NCBI RefSeq assembly: GCF_029023825.1
Contig: NZ_CP118957.1
Location: forward strand, 2,007,794 to 2,071,793
Direction: 5' to 3'
From: Enterococcus saccharolyticus subsp. saccharolyticus
Lineage (GTDB): Bacteria; Bacillota; Bacilli; Lactobacillales; Enterococcaceae
Length of the DNA: 64,000 bases
Numbering within the stretch: the stretch's first letter is position 1; each line of letters starts with the position of its first letter. The position numbers were made by a program, and so were the translations under genes. This document shows, piece by piece, positions 1 through 9,425 of this stretch. Below the pieces are notes generated by a model that was given only the letters and a program-made list of their open reading frames with translations, was not told where the DNA came from and ran no database searches.

Positions 1-706
1 CTGGATGAACCGCAACAGCTGTATCGCCTAACATTGTTTCTGGACGAGTTGTTGCAATTTCAACCACACCCGAACCATCTGCTAGTGGGTATGACATGTG
101 ATAAAAAGCGCCTTCGACATCTTTATGAATCACTTCAATATCTGATAAAGCAGTCCGTGCTTGTGGATCCCAGTTAATAATGTACTCGCCGCGATAGATT
201 AATTCTTTTTCATAAAGTGTTACGAAAACTTTACGAACAGCATCGGATAATCCGCTATCTAAGGTAAAACGTTCACGGCTATAATCTAGTGACAAGCCTA
301 ATTTTGCCCATTGTTCGCGAATATGTCCGGCGTATTCTTCTTTCCAATCCCAGACTTGTTCAACAAATTTTTCACGACCTAAGTCATAACGAGAAATACC
401 TTGTTCACGTAGTTTTTCTTCTACTTTTGCTTGTGTCGCAATTCCGGCATGGTCCATCCCTGGTAACCATAACGTATCAAATCCTTGCATCCGTTTTTGA
501 CGAATAATCATGTCTTGTAAAGTAGTATCCCAGGCATGACCTAAATGTAATTTTCCTGTTACGTTTGGTGGTGGAATAACAATTGAGTAAGGTTTAGCGG
601 TTTTATCACCGCTGGGTTTAAATAAATCTTTTTCTAACCATTCTTCATAACGACCCGCTTCAACTTCTTGTGGTTGATACTTTGTCGATAAGTTTTTTTC
701 TGACAT
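1..706 (-). CDS. valS: Valine--tRNA ligase, N-terminal part (cut by window edge)
   Basis: Charges tRNA-Val with valine in the cytoplasm. The first 235 codons are visible; the rest lies beyond base 1. The translation opens [20 protein letters not shown] and then shows the class I synthetase signature [15 protein letters not shown] (HIGH motif as HLGH) and the [13 protein letters not shown] block typical of ValRS, followed by the start of the editing domain ([17 protein letters not shown]). The start at 706 is fixed by GGAGGA just upstream. It lies 11 bases after the aminotransferase stop, so both genes probably share the T-box leader at 1958-2203. Identification is certain; the C-terminal half cannot be judged. 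Confidence 0.97.
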   Translation of the reverse strand, partial: MSEKNLSTKYQPQEVEAGRYEEWLEKDLFKPSGDKTAKPYSIVIPPPNVTGKLHLGHAWDTTLQDMIIRQKRMQGFDTLWLPGMDHAGIATQAKVEEKLREQGISRYDLGREKFVEQVWDWKEEYAGHIREQWAKLGLSLDYSRERFTLDSGLSDAVRKVFVTLYEKELIYRGEYIINWDPQARTALSDIEVIHKDVEGAFYHMSYPLADGSGVVEIATTRPETMLGDTAVAVHP

Positions 707-717
707 GGATGTTCCTC

Positions 718-1908
718 CTAGTTTTCTAGATATTTTCGTAAGACACGTCCCATTTTTTCAAGGCCAATGTCAATTTTATCTTCGGGCATATTTGAAAAAT
801 TCAAGCGGAAGGTGTTGCGTTTTTGGCTAGTTGGATAAAATGTTTCGCCACTAACAAAAGCCACTTTTTCTGCTAAACAATCTTGCAAGATAGGTGTCAC
901 GTCCACGTGTTCAGGTAACGTCACCCAAACAAACAGTCCACCTTCTGGACGAGTAAATTGCACTTCTTTTGGAAACACGTCATCTAATTTTTGTAGCATT
1001 GTATCCCGACGGTGTCGGTATAATTCACGAATTTTAGTAATATGTTCATCAATATCATACTGTGCCAAATAGGTGGCAATTTCACGTTGCGCTTTGGTGT
1101 TACTATGCAAATCCGTCCCTTGTTTCATAATCGTATAATGCTGCAGGATACCTTCTTCACCTGCTAACCACCCAATTCGATAACCTGGACAGAAGATTTT
1201 TGAAAACGTTCCGGTACAGATAACATTGCCAACTTTATCAAAATGCTTAATAGACGGTAATGTTTCACCTTCAAAACGTAGTTCACCATACGGATTATCT
1301 TCTAAGACCGGTAGTTGGTATTCCGCCGATAATTTTGCTAATTGTTGTCGGCGTTCAAGTCCCCAACTTAACCCCGTTGGATTTTGAAATTCAGGAATCA
1401 CATAAATCAATTTAGCTTGCGGGTATTGCTTGATTTTCGCCTCTAAATCTTCCAGCACCATTCCTTGTTCATCGGTTGCGACTTCAACAAATTCACATCC
1501 ATACGCACGAAAAGCATTTAATGCTGCCAAATACGTTGGACTTTCACAGAATACGACATCTCCTTCATCCAAGAAAATTTTTCCGGTTAAATCAATCGCT
1601 TGTTGCGAGCCACTTGTAATTAAAATATTGTCTTTCGTAAAATTGGTTTGTAGTCGTTGATTCATCCGATTGGCAATCCATTCACGAAGAGGTTCAAAGC
1701 CTTCTGTCGTACTATATTGTAAAGCAGCTTGCCCTTCTGTTTCTAACAATAATTCGTTGACGCGTTTGATTTCAGCTACAGGAAATAATTCGGGTGCTGG
1801 TAACCCACCAGCAAATGAAATAAAATCGGGTTGTTCCGTTAATTTTAATAGTTCACGGACTTCTGAAGATTTGATATCCGCCACTCGCTTCGCAAATTTC
1901 AATGCCAT
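718..1908 (-). CDS. PLP-dependent aminotransferase, class I/II (MocR/LysN-like)
   Basis: A fold-type I pyridoxal-phosphate aminotransferase of 396 residues. Visible motifs are [13 protein letters not shown] near the N-terminus, the NPTG turn (about residue 177), DNPYGEL, and the Schiff-base lysine in [15 protein letters not shown] (about K237). This is the stand-alone group related to 2-aminoadipate and aromatic aminotransferases; the amino acid it uses cannot be read from the sequence. I start at ATG 1908 because AGAGAG sits 8 bases before it; an in-frame GTG at 1917 has no spacing to that site. It is the first gene after the T-box and is followed at 11 bases by valS, so its expression probably follows tRNA charging. 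Confidence 0.9.
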   Translation of the reverse strand: MALKFAKRVADIKSSEVRELLKLTEQPDFISFAGGLPAPELFPVAEIKRVNELLLETEGQAALQYSTTEGFEPLREWIANRMNQRLQTNFTKDNILITSGSQQAIDLTGKIFLDEGDVVFCESPTYLAALNAFRAYGCEFVEVATDEQGMVLEDLEAKIKQYPQAKLIYVIPEFQNPTGLSWGLERRQQLAKLSAEYQLPVLEDNPYGELRFEGETLPSIKHFDKVGNVICTGTFSKIFCPGYRIGWLAGEEGILQHYTIMKQGTDLHSNTKAQREIATYLAQYDIDEHITKIRELYRHRRDTMLQKLDDVFPKEVQFTRPEGGLFVWVTLPEHVDVTPILQDCLAEKVAFVSGETFYPTSQKRNTFRLNFSNMPEDKIDIGLEKMGRVLRKYLEN

Positions 1909-1955
1909 AGTATTCACTCTCTTTTCTGTGGATTGGGTAAGTCAACTATTTCCAA

Positions 1956-1993
1956 AATAAAAACGCCCTAAGATGTCAAACATCTTAGGACGT
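1956..1993 (-). terminator. T-box attenuator hairpin
   Basis: The arms CGTCCTAAGATG and CATCTTAGGGCG with loop TTTGA are followed by TTTTTATTTT on the minus strand. The 5' arm begins a few bases after the T-box core, as expected for the competing terminator. Confidence 0.9.
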
Positions 1994-2203
1994 AAAATTA
2001 CGCGGTACCACCTAAATTGTAGAATTTTTCTACCTCTCAAAAGTGAAATAACGGTCACTACTCGTTTGATTCTACTTTGCATTCAAATCAAAAACTCCCA
2101 AGCTACCTTCACTAGGTACTGCTGAAAATCTTACACCCAATGATTTTCTCTCTAAAAACAGTTTGCTAGTTACTCCTCTTGTTCTTCGTCTGGACTCATT
2201 CTA
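1958..2203 (-). promoter_or_regulatory. T-box leader (tRNA-sensing riboswitch) of the aminotransferase-valS operon
   Basis: Read on the minus strand, the leader carries the T-box core AGGTGGTACCGCG (2001-2013), an AGAGAG/GGTG Stem I apex, and an AGTA...GAA internal loop between the pairs ACTAG/CTAGT and CAAG/CTTG. The 3' side of this loop contains GUA (2104-2106), a valine codon followed by a purine, which is the likely specifier; GGU one base over (glycine) is the alternative. The leader ends in a terminator hairpin at 1964-1992. Uncharged tRNA binding should favour the antiterminator. A valine specifier fits valS being in the operon. Confidence 0.93.
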
Positions 2204-2226
2204 CAATGAAGTTTTTTGAAAGTCAA
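2198..2226 (-). promoter_or_regulatory. Sigma-A promoter of the T-box operon
   Basis: TTGACT (2221-2226), a 17-base spacer and TAGAAT (2198-2203) on the minus strand. It begins 2 bases beyond the tpx stop codon and places the transcript start just before the T-box Stem I. Confidence 0.8.
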
Positions 2227-2227
2227 C

Positions 2228-2719
2228 TTACACTAATGCTTTTGCTGCAGCAAGTGCTTTTTCGTAATCTGGTTCTTGTGCCATTTCAGGAACGATTTCT
2301 TCATAACGAATCACGCCTGCTTCATCAAGAACATAAATAACACGTGCGTAACGGTTTAATTCTGGAATTAAGATACTGTAGCTTTCACCAAACGTATTTT
2401 CAGGATCATGTAACATCACCATGTCCACGCCTTCTTGCCCACACCAGCTAGCTTGTTCTGCTTTTGTATTGTTTGAAATCGTTACAAAGTTAATCTCTTC
2501 CACTTGACTTGCTTCGATGTTAAAACGTTTCGTTTGAATCGCACAAACACGTGTATCAATATCTGGAACAACCGATAAAATTGTTGGTTTACCAGCAAAG
2601 TTTTCCAATGTATATGTGTTGTCATTTAAATCATTTAAAGAAAAATCTGCTGCTTTGTCTCCAGTTTTTAATTGTGTGCCTGGTACTTCTAGTACTTCAC
2701 CTTTACGCGTAATGTTCAT
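2228..2719 (-). CDS. tpx: Thiol peroxidase (atypical 2-Cys peroxiredoxin)
   Basis: Reduces hydrogen and alkyl peroxides in the cytoplasm using thioredoxin. The 163-residue protein has the Tpx peroxidatic cysteine in DIDTRVCAIQT (C59) and the resolving cysteine in ASWCGQ (C93), the spacing usual for the family, plus the AADFSLNDL thioredoxin-fold N-terminus. I use ATG 2719, 8 bases after AAAGGAG; an in-frame GTG at 2728 directly abuts that site. A likely promoter (TTGTAA, 16 bases, TATACT) lies between rex and tpx at 2751-2778, so tpx is probably transcribed on its own. Confidence 0.96.
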   Translation of the reverse strand: MNITRKGEVLEVPGTQLKTGDKAADFSLNDLNDNTYTLENFAGKPTILSVVPDIDTRVCAIQTKRFNIEASQVEEINFVTISNNTKAEQASWCGQEGVDMVMLHDPENTFGESYSILIPELNRYARVIYVLDEAGVIRYEEIVPEMAQEPDYEKALAAAKALV

Positions 2720-2750
2720 TTCTTCCACTCCTTTAATAGCTTTCTAGTTC

Positions 2751-2778
2751 AGTATAAAGGAGTGCCGAATTTTTACAA
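2751..2778 (-). promoter_or_regulatory. Putative tpx promoter
   Basis: TTGTAA (2773-2778), a 16-base spacer and TATACT (2751-2756) on the minus strand, 30 bases upstream of the tpx start. Confidence 0.6.
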
Positions 2779-2788
2779 AAATATCTGC

Positions 2789-3451
2789 CTATGAAGTCGC
2801 CACTAATGGCCGATTTTGATAATGACTATCAAAGAAAATTAACGTTAACAATTCAGTCGTTAAATCAATATAACGCATGTTGACATGTTTAGGAACATTC
2901 ACTCGGTCAGGCGCAAAATTTAAGATGGCGGTAATGCCAGCTTCCACAATGGTATCAATCGCTTCTTGTGCGTACTGGCTTGGCACGGTTGAAATAGCCA
3001 CTGTCACGCCATTTTTTTCTGTCACAGCTTTAAATTCATCCATGCCATAAATATGGAAACCATCAATCGTTTGACCAATTAGCTCAGGATTGTTATCAAA
3101 TACACATGTTATTTCAAGATTATCGTTCCGACGAAAGTTATTATTTGCTAATGCTTTTCCTAGATTTCCAAAACCAACTAAAGCAATTCGTTTCTCATCA
3201 TCGGCTGCCAAAATTTCACTAAACACGTCGATCAAATACGACACATCATACCCGTAACCACTACGACCTAATTCTCCTAAATAAGAAAAATCACGGCGAA
3301 TCGTTGCTGCTGGAACTTGCGTAATCGTTGAAAAATCTTTTGACTTGATGCGCGTAACTCCAGTTGTCTCAAGTATTTTTAGGTTGCGTAAATACAAGGG
3401 AAGACGTTTTGCTGTGGCGCGCGGTAGCTTTTTATTTTTGTACTCTTTCAC
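2789..3451 (-). CDS. rex: Redox-sensing transcriptional repressor Rex
   Basis: Rex binds DNA when NAD+ is high and is released by NADH, controlling fermentation and respiration genes. The 220-residue protein has the N-terminal winged helix (PRATAKRLPLYLRNL, DFSTITQVPAATIRRDF) and a Rossmann domain with ALVGFGNLGKAL, ending in the domain-swapped helix region. The start is GTG 3451: AAGGAG lies 8 bases upstream, and the residues further upstream have no family resemblance. A Rex-like palindrome at 3468-3485 sits between the -10 box and this start, implying autoregulation. Family identity is firm; target genes cannot be read here. Confidence 0.95.
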   Translation of the reverse strand: MKEYKNKKLPRATAKRLPLYLRNLKILETTGVTRIKSKDFSTITQVPAATIRRDFSYLGELGRSGYGYDVSYLIDVFSEILAADDEKRIALVGFGNLGKALANNNFRRNDNLEITCVFDNNPELIGQTIDGFHIYGMDEFKAVTEKNGVTVAISTVPSQYAQEAIDTIVEAGITAILNFAPDRVNVPKHVNMRYIDLTTELLTLIFFDSHYQNRPLVATS

Positions 3452-3467
3452 TATGCCAACTCCTTTT

Positions 3468-3485
3468 TTGTTAATATATTCACAT
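3468..3485 (-). promoter_or_regulatory. Putative Rex operator in the rex promoter
   Basis: The minus strand reads ATGTGAATATATTAACAA, which differs at two positions from the Rex consensus TTGTGAA-N4-TTCACAA. It lies 5 bases downstream of the -10 box, where bound Rex would block transcription initiation. Confidence 0.7.
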
Positions 3486-3489
3486 AAAA

Positions 3490-3518
3490 AGTTTACCATG
3501 CAACGTACTGTTGTGCAA
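3490..3518 (-). promoter_or_regulatory. Putative rex promoter
   Basis: TTGCAC (3513-3518), a 17-base spacer and TAAACT (3490-3495) on the minus strand, immediately upstream of the Rex-like palindrome. Confidence 0.65.
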
Positions 3519-3538
3519 GCATTAGTCGGAGTCATATC

Positions 3539-3572
3539 CAAAAAAACAAGAGACTTCGTGAAAAGCCTCTTG
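3539..3572 (-). terminator. Terminator after thiI
   Basis: The arms ACAAGAGGCT and AGTCTCTTGT with loop TTTCACGA are followed by TTTTTT on the minus strand. Confidence 0.85.
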
Positions 3573-3580
3573 TGGTTATT

Positions 3581-4789
3581 TTATAAGAAATCAGCAAATT
3601 CATCCGCTTGTTGATCAGATTCAGGTGTAATTTCGTCCATCTTCAAACCAGCCAAAGCACGTTCCATCATCCCTTCGATATCCAAACGTTCTTCATAATG
3701 ATGAACTTTATCTAAGCGCGGACGCGTTTTTGGTTGTGGTGGTGCAAAAATTGTACAACAGTCTTCAAATGGTTGAATCGCTAATTCAAACGTATCAATT
3801 TGTTGAGCGACTTCAATAATTTCTAATTTATCCATCGTTGCTACTGGGCGAATAATTGGTGTGTTCGATACTTCATTAATAGCAACCATACTTTGTAACG
3901 TTTGAGAAGCCACTTGTCCCAGTGATTCCCCATTTAAAATGATTAGGCCTTTACGCAACTCACGAATCGCATCGGTCAAACGCAACATCATTCGACGAGT
4001 GATTGTCATCCAATACCCTTGTGGCACACATCGCTTAATTTCTTCTTGAATTTCTGTAAATGGCACTTCGATAAATTGAATACTACCGACGTAAGGTGCT
4101 AATTTAGCGGTTAAATCTTTGGCTTTTTGTAACGCTTGTTCACTAGTATATGGTGGACTAGCAAAGTGAACGGCTTCGATTTCTACCCCACGCTTCATCG
4201 CAAAATAGCCCGCAACTGGCGAATCGATTCCACCAGATAGCATTAACATCCCTTTTCCACCGGTTCCAACGGGTAGACCGCCAGCTCCTTGAATCGTTTC
4301 ATGTGATAAATACGCACCGTCACGACGAATTTCAACACGTAAATTAATATCAGGTTGTTTCATTTGTGCTTTAATATCTGGAAAAATATCAATTATTGCA
4401 TTTCCTAATGTCAAATTCAATTCGCCACTTGTTTGTACAAAATCATGGTCACTACGTTTGGCAGTAATTTTGAATGTCTCTTTGCCAGTATACACTTCAC
4501 GCATCATTTCTTGTGCCATTGCTTTAATGATTTCTACATCTTTTTCAACACGAATACTTGGTGAAAAATTTTGAATCCCAAATACTTTTTGTAATTTCGG
4601 AATGATAATATCACTATCTTCTCCATTCAAAATCAAGTGCATGCGGTCGCGATACGCATGGACACGCACATGGGGAAAGTCAATCAATGCTTTTTTTACA
4701 TTTGATGCCAAGCGTGTGATAAAGACATTTCGATTTTTTCCTTTAGTTGAAAGTTCGCCATAACGAACCATAATTTCTGTATATTTCAC
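3581..4789 (-). CDS. thiI: tRNA 4-thiouridine synthetase ThiI (no rhodanese domain)
   Basis: Adenylates and thiolates uridine 8 of tRNA; in some bacteria it also supplies sulfur for thiamine. At 402 residues it has an N-terminal ferredoxin-like/THUMP region (about 1-165) and a PP-loop ATPase domain with [15 protein letters not shown]. It lacks the C-terminal rhodanese domain of the long enterobacterial form, so it should receive sulfur directly from a partner desulfurase. That partner is the gene 11 bases upstream. The start is GTG, with GGAG about 8 bases before it. Confidence 0.95.
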   Translation of the reverse strand: MKYTEIMVRYGELSTKGKNRNVFITRLASNVKKALIDFPHVRVHAYRDRMHLILNGEDSDIIIPKLQKVFGIQNFSPSIRVEKDVEIIKAMAQEMMREVYTGKETFKITAKRSDHDFVQTSGELNLTLGNAIIDIFPDIKAQMKQPDINLRVEIRRDGAYLSHETIQGAGGLPVGTGGKGMLMLSGGIDSPVAGYFAMKRGVEIEAVHFASPPYTSEQALQKAKDLTAKLAPYVGSIQFIEVPFTEIQEEIKRCVPQGYWMTITRRMMLRLTDAIRELRKGLIILNGESLGQVASQTLQSMVAINEVSNTPIIRPVATMDKLEIIEVAQQIDTFELAIQPFEDCCTIFAPPQPKTRPRLDKVHHYEERLDIEGMMERALAGLKMDEITPESDQQADEFADFL

Positions 4790-4800
4790 GTCAAAACTCC

Positions 4801-5949
4801 TTAATTAATTTTCGAAAATTTTTGATACAGTTGATGAAAGACAATTAAAAATTGTTCTACTTCCGCCATCGTGTTACTTTCGTCTAAGCTAACACGAATC
4901 GCTGAAGTTGCTAATGAACTAGGAACATTCATTGCATGTAAAGTACTTGAAGCCATCTGTTTTTTACTTGAACAAGCACTAGTTGTTGAGGTATAAATCT
5001 GTTTTTCTTCTAAGGCATGCACTAACACTTCGCCACGAATATCTTTTAATGCAAAACACACAATATGCGGGGCAAACTCTTCTTCTTTAGAGAAGAGGGT
5101 CACTTTATCATATGAATGTAGTGCTTCTAACAAATAATTTTTTAAACGTGCCACATGCGTTGGTTTTTCCGCCTTTTTCTCAAATGCTAAACGCAACGCT
5201 CGTGCCATCGCCACAATTGCTGGCACATTTTCCGTGCCACTGCGGTGATTGCTTTCTTGTCCACCACCGTTCATTAACGGTGCTAGTTTCCGTCCAGCGC
5301 GCCAAAAAATAAACCCAACACCACGTGGGCCATGAAATTTATGCGCAGAAAAAGTCGCAAAATCCACGCGTGGTGTGAGCCACTGACTTTGCTCTACTTT
5401 GGTAATTGCTTGGACAGCATCAACATGAAAATGAATCTTAGGATGTTTTTCTAAAACAGCACTGATTTCTTGAATTGGTTGAATGGAACCAATTTCGTTA
5501 TTCACCGCCATCACCGATACTAAAATTGTTTCTTTACGGATTAACTTTTCTAAAGCTGTCACATCTACAAAGCCTTCGTGAGTGACCGGCGCAACACTGA
5601 CATCAAACCCTAATTCTTGTAATTGTGCGGCTGTTTCACTGACTGCAGGATGTTCAATACTTGAAATAATCAGATGATTGCCAAACGCTTTTTTTTCAAT
5701 CGCTGTTCCTTTTAAAATCCAGTTATCCCCTTCTGTGCCTCCACTAGTAAAAAAGATTTCTTTGGGTGACACAGCTAATTGGTCCGCAATTTGTTTGCGT
5801 GCTTGTTGTAACAGACGGTTGGCTTGGTTCCCTAAGTCATGGAGACTTGACGGATTGCCGATAATTCGCTGACTTGTTTTTAAATATGTATCCAGTGCTT
5901 GAGGAAAAATCGGAGTTGTTGCACTATTATCAAAATAAATCATGTTCAA
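4801..5949 (-). CDS. Cysteine desulfurase (NifS/IscS family), partner of ThiI
   Basis: A PLP enzyme that frees sulfur from L-cysteine as a persulfide. The N-terminus [10 protein letters not shown], the TSGGTEGDN block, the PLP lysine in [14 protein letters not shown] and the catalytic cysteine loop STTSACSS are all present. At 382 residues and directly upstream of thiI it matches the dedicated desulfurase (NifZ in Bacillus) rather than the SufS of iron-sulfur assembly. Translation probably starts at TTG 5949, 6 bases after GAGAGG; an in-frame ATG follows at 5943. A strong promoter precedes it at 5980-6008. Confidence 0.93.
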   Translation of the reverse strand: MNMIYFDNSATTPIFPQALDTYLKTSQRIIGNPSSLHDLGNQANRLLQQARKQIADQLAVSPKEIFFTSGGTEGDNWILKGTAIEKKAFGNHLIISSIEHPAVSETAAQLQELGFDVSVAPVTHEGFVDVTALEKLIRKETILVSVMAVNNEIGSIQPIQEISAVLEKHPKIHFHVDAVQAITKVEQSQWLTPRVDFATFSAHKFHGPRGVGFIFWRAGRKLAPLMNGGGQESNHRSGTENVPAIVAMARALRLAFEKKAEKPTHVARLKNYLLEALHSYDKVTLFSKEEEFAPHIVCFALKDIRGEVLVHALEEKQIYTSTTSACSSKKQMASSTLHAMNVPSSLATSAIRVSLDESNTMAEVEQFLIVFHQLYQKFSKIN

Positions 5950-5979
5950 TATGATCCTCTCTATTTGAAATTCCTTCCT

Positions 5980-6008
5980 ATTATAACGGCTACTATCTTT
6001 GCTTTCAA
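5980..6008 (-). promoter_or_regulatory. Promoter of the desulfurase-thiI operon
   Basis: TTGAAA (6003-6008), a 17-base spacer and TATAAT (5980-5985) on the minus strand. Confidence 0.8.
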
Positions 6009-6028
6009 GTTGGAAAGTTTAGAAACGA

Positions 6029-6063
6029 AAAACAGCATCTGATTTTCATCAAATGCTGTTTTT
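6029..6063 (-). terminator. Terminator after ezrA
   Basis: AAAACAGCAT and ATGCTGTTTT form a hairpin with T-rich flanks, directly beyond the ezrA stop. Confidence 0.8.
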
Positions 6064-6065
6064 GA

Positions 6066-7787
6066 TTAAACTAAATCTCGATGGTTGAAATAAAAGTCTT
6101 CGATACGTTTGAAAGCACCTGGTTCAACACGCTCTAAAGCTGTGCCGATTTCATCCAAGGCATCTTGGTAACGGTATTCGTTCGTAAATAATTCTAACGT
6201 ACGATCGATAGACGCTTTTACTTCAGGATGTGAATGACGGTAACGATTTGCGTATTGCATCATTTGTTCCGTTAATGCTGCGGCATCGACTAAGTCATGC
6301 GTGCGTTGATCAAGCAATTCTAAGTCCTCTTCACAGATAGCAACCAATTTGTTGACTTCTTCCATATCCACACGAATTTTGTTCAACGCTTTTGATAATT
6401 CTTCAATACGATCCGTTGCCATGAAGAAGAATTCTAAGTATTCTCCTGGTAACCCTGGCAAGCGTTGTTTTTCAACAAAACGTTTTAAATTGCGCAATTT
6501 GAATTCGAAGGTATCAATTTTATCTTGTGCAATTTTCTCGCCTTTACGTAATTCACGAAGAGCATCATCAATTTCAACTTGTTGACCTTCAACGTCATCT
6601 AAGATCTTAAACGCGTCTTTGTAGAAGTGTTGTAGTTCTGAATAAGGAATCTCGTTTTTGTCCAATTCTGGCGCAATATTTTCGTTGCGTCGAGCAATTT
6701 CCTCGATTTCTGTTTGGAAACCACGAACGCGACCTAATTCATTATGGTTTAGCGCATAGCTTTGAGAAGTATGATCTAATTCGATCAACAATTGACGATT
6801 GTTGCGTGTCGCATGTTCGATATATTCTGTCAGAACTTTGGCGTTCTTCATCACATATCTTCTTGCTTCAATCTCACGTTCTAATACATCGTATAGTCCG
6901 TCGATTTCTTCTGCTGTTGTACGATTGGCAACTTCAACAGCTTCTACTTCAACTTTGGCTAAATCTTCTAATGAATTTTCCACTCTTCTCGCTACACGTT
7001 GGATGTCTGCTTGGAAGTTTTCTTCTGGGAAAACGTAGTGGTCGTTAATCATTTTCTTGTAGCTGTCTTCAATTTCCTTCAATTGAGAAGGGAATGTTTT
7101 ATCCAACTCTTCAAAAACGACTGGTACGCGATTCATTAAATCTTCTACTTCATACGTGTGTTTTTCAGCATCCGCTAGTACTTTGCGGGCCTCAACAGGA
7201 TCTCCTGACGTATTTAATGTCACAAATTGCGTGAACTCATTTTCGATGCTTTTGATTTGTTTTTGAATTTCTGGGTAAGCAGGTCCAAATCCTTCGCCGT
7301 TCTCACGAAGTTTTTGTTTTAATTCTTCATACACATCTAAGGCTTTTTGAACTTGTAAAGAGTTTCGTTCTTCACTCTCACGTAGTTCTTTCAAACCATC
7401 GCGGATGCGTTTGACTTCCTGCTCCATGATGTTCATGGTTGCTTCTGCTTCTGACACGGCCGCTTGCGCTTTAAAAAATCGGAAGGTTTCGTTTAAGTTC
7501 TCTACTTCAAAGATTTGACCCTCTAATTCTGAGAATGAACGTGTTGAAATATCCGCCCATTTTTGGTTCCAATCTCTAAAAGTATTTTGACTTTGGCCGA
7601 CTAAATGCATTTTTTTGATTTCATCAATTTCTTCAATAATCGGTAAATCGAACAAGGACTCTTTACGTTTTTCTAACTGATCGAGCTTTTCTTGATTCTT
7701 TTTCCGCATGTAGAAACCGACTCCATACAAACCTGCTGCGACAACGATGATGGCAATGACGATTCCAATGATTAAATTACTTCCCAT
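6066..7787 (-). CDS. ezrA: Septation ring formation regulator EzrA
   Basis: A membrane-anchored negative regulator of FtsZ ring assembly in Firmicutes that also recruits other division proteins. At 573 residues it has one N-terminal transmembrane segment (IIGIVIAIIVVAAGLYGVGF) followed by a long, mostly helical cytoplasmic region of spectrin-like coiled-coil repeats rich in Glu, Lys and Leu. Length and topology fit the family, usually about 560-575 residues. It stands alone: a terminator follows, and an extended -10 box (TGCTATAAT, 7903-7911) lies upstream. Confidence 0.95.
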   Translation of the reverse strand: MGSNLIIGIVIAIIVVAAGLYGVGFYMRKKNQEKLDQLEKRKESLFDLPIIEEIDEIKKMHLVGQSQNTFRDWNQKWADISTRSFSELEGQIFEVENLNETFRFFKAQAAVSEAEATMNIMEQEVKRIRDGLKELRESEERNSLQVQKALDVYEELKQKLRENGEGFGPAYPEIQKQIKSIENEFTQFVTLNTSGDPVEARKVLADAEKHTYEVEDLMNRVPVVFEELDKTFPSQLKEIEDSYKKMINDHYVFPEENFQADIQRVARRVENSLEDLAKVEVEAVEVANRTTAEEIDGLYDVLEREIEARRYVMKNAKVLTEYIEHATRNNRQLLIELDHTSQSYALNHNELGRVRGFQTEIEEIARRNENIAPELDKNEIPYSELQHFYKDAFKILDDVEGQQVEIDDALRELRKGEKIAQDKIDTFEFKLRNLKRFVEKQRLPGLPGEYLEFFFMATDRIEELSKALNKIRVDMEEVNKLVAICEEDLELLDQRTHDLVDAAALTEQMMQYANRYRHSHPEVKASIDRTLELFTNEYRYQDALDEIGTALERVEPGAFKRIEDFYFNHRDLV

Positions 7788-7902
7788 TTAAGGTTCCTCC
7801 AATTTCCCAAGTTCCACTTTTGCCAATTCGTGATGACTCACAAAATTTATAAACTATATTAAGAACCACCCATTTTCTTTTGCCAAAAGACATCTAAGTT
7901 GA

Positions 7903-7911
7903 ATTATAGCA
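7903..7911 (-). promoter_or_regulatory. Extended -10 promoter element upstream of ezrA
   Basis: The minus strand reads TGCTATAAT. The -35 region is weak, but the extended -10 is a perfect consensus. The 249-base gap to the divergent aspartokinase gene holds only the two promoters as far as I can see. Confidence 0.6.
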
Positions 7912-7978
7912 TAAAGACAAACAGCAATCACTAAGAACTCTTAAAAAAATCACAACTTTTTTTTAAGAACAAAAAAGC

Positions 7979-8007
7979 TTGATTTCTTTTCTTTGAAACT
8001 GTAATCT
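7979..8007 (+). promoter_or_regulatory. Putative aspartokinase promoter
   Basis: TTGATT (7979-7984), a 17-base spacer and TAATCT (8002-8007), about 30 bases before the start codon. There is no room for a lysine riboswitch. Confidence 0.55.
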
Positions 8008-8036
8008 ATATAAAACATGAATTTAGGAGTAATGCC

Positions 8037-9386
8037 ATGAAAGTAGCAAAATTTGGGGGAAGTTCCCTCGCATCATCTGAACAATTAAAAAAGGTTATTA
8101 ATATCATTAAAGCAGATTCTGGACGTCGGTTTATCGTCGTTTCAGCACCGGGTAAACGTTATTCGGAAGACATTAAAGTCACTGACTTGTTGGTTGAGTT
8201 ATATCAAAAACGTCTTGCAGACGAAAATACAGATGCAGTTATTCAAGCCATTTTTGAACGTTATCAAGAAATTGGTACTGCTTTTGATATTAATGAAGAA
8301 ACATTAAAACAAATCCGCAAAGATTTAGAAAGTTTAGTGGATATGCCTGTTGAAAACAATCCACATTTTTACGATACAGTCTTAGCCAGTGGTGAAGACA
8401 ATAACGCCAAATTAATTGCCGGCATTTTACGTGCAGAAGGGTTAGCTGCACGTTACGTCAATCCCAAAGAATTAGGTATGATTGTGTCTGATGAACCGCA
8501 AAATGCCCGCATTTTGACAAAATCTTACACAGCAATCTACCAATGGCGTAATAGCGAAGAAATTCTGGTTATCCCTGGTTTCTTTGGTTATACAGAACAT
8601 GGAGATGTTTGTACCTTCTCTCGTGGAGGTTCTGATGTTTCAGGGGCAATTGTTGCCGCTGGGTTAAAAGTTGATTTATATGAAAACTTTACTGATGTTG
8701 ATGGTATTTTTGCCGCACATCCAGGATACATCCATCAACCAGAATCAATCACACAATTAACGTATCGCGAAATGCGCGAATTGGCGTATGCTGGTTTTAG
8801 CGTTTTCCATGAAGAAGCTTTAATGCCTTCTTATCGTGCGAAAATTCCGGTCGTGATTAAAAATACCAATAATCCTGCCCATCCTGGAACATTGATTACC
8901 AATGAACGGTCTGATTTAGATAATCCGGTTGTCGGGATTGCAAGCGATGAAGGATTTAGCATGATTTATATCAGTAAATACTTAATGAACCGTGAAGTTG
9001 GTTTCACATTACGTGTCTTACAAATCTTCAAAGAATTTGGCTTAAATTATGAACACATGCCTTCAGGAATCGATGACATTTCGATTATCTTACGTGCCAA
9101 TCAATTAAATTCTCAATTGGAAGAAGAATTGCTACGTAAAATTGCTTATGAAATCGATCCAGATGAACTACGCATTACCCATGATTTATCAATGGTCGTC
9201 GTCGTTGGTGAAGGAATGAAACATCGTGTCGGAACAATGGCTGAAAGTGCCGCTGCCCTAGCTAGAAAGAAAATTAGTATCGACATGATTAACCAAGGTT
9301 CTTCTGAAGTAAGCATTATGTTCGGCATTCATAAAGATCGCGAGCAAGATGCAATTCGTACGTTGTATTACACATTCTTTGAATAA
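8037..9386 (+). CDS. yclM: Aspartate kinase (YclM/ThrD type)
   Basis: Phosphorylates aspartate as the first step toward lysine, threonine, methionine and diaminopimelate. The 449-residue monofunctional enzyme begins MKVAKFGGSSLA (the amino-acid kinase motif KFGGSS), continues with TFSRGGSDVSGAI and the YENFTDVDG block, and ends in two ACT domains (about 300-449). As I remember the Bacillus subtilis YclM sequence, it is very close along its whole length, more so than to the lysine-riboswitch-controlled LysC. TAGGAG precedes the ATG. It is monocistronic, bounded by a shared terminator at 9391-9425. Confidence 0.94.
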   Translation: MKVAKFGGSSLASSEQLKKVINIIKADSGRRFIVVSAPGKRYSEDIKVTDLLVELYQKRLADENTDAVIQAIFERYQEIGTAFDINEETLKQIRKDLESLVDMPVENNPHFYDTVLASGEDNNAKLIAGILRAEGLAARYVNPKELGMIVSDEPQNARILTKSYTAIYQWRNSEEILVIPGFFGYTEHGDVCTFSRGGSDVSGAIVAAGLKVDLYENFTDVDGIFAAHPGYIHQPESITQLTYREMRELAYAGFSVFHEEALMPSYRAKIPVVIKNTNNPAHPGTLITNERSDLDNPVVGIASDEGFSMIYISKYLMNREVGFTLRVLQIFKEFGLNYEHMPSGIDDISIILRANQLNSQLEEELLRKIAYEIDPDELRITHDLSMVVVVGEGMKHRVGTMAESAAALARKKISIDMINQGSSEVSIMFGIHKDREQDAIRTLYYTFFE

Positions 9387-9390
9387 ACAA

Positions 9391-9425
9391 AAAATCAGCG
9401 CCTGCTTATTGAGGGCGCTGATTTT
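9391..9425. terminator. Bidirectional terminator between convergent genes
   Basis: The perfect arms AAAATCAGCGCC and GGCGCTGATTTT are flanked by A/T tracts on both sides. It overlaps the last codons of the minus-strand gene ending at 9406. Confidence 0.85.

Noticed and set aside
6799-7048. Plus-strand ORFs inside ezrA
   Set aside because: They lie opposite a gene with strong family identity and have no ribosome sites; they are shadows.
7788-8036. Lysine riboswitch before the aspartokinase gene
   Set aside because: A good promoter ends about 30 bases before the start codon, which leaves no space, and the enzyme is the YclM type.
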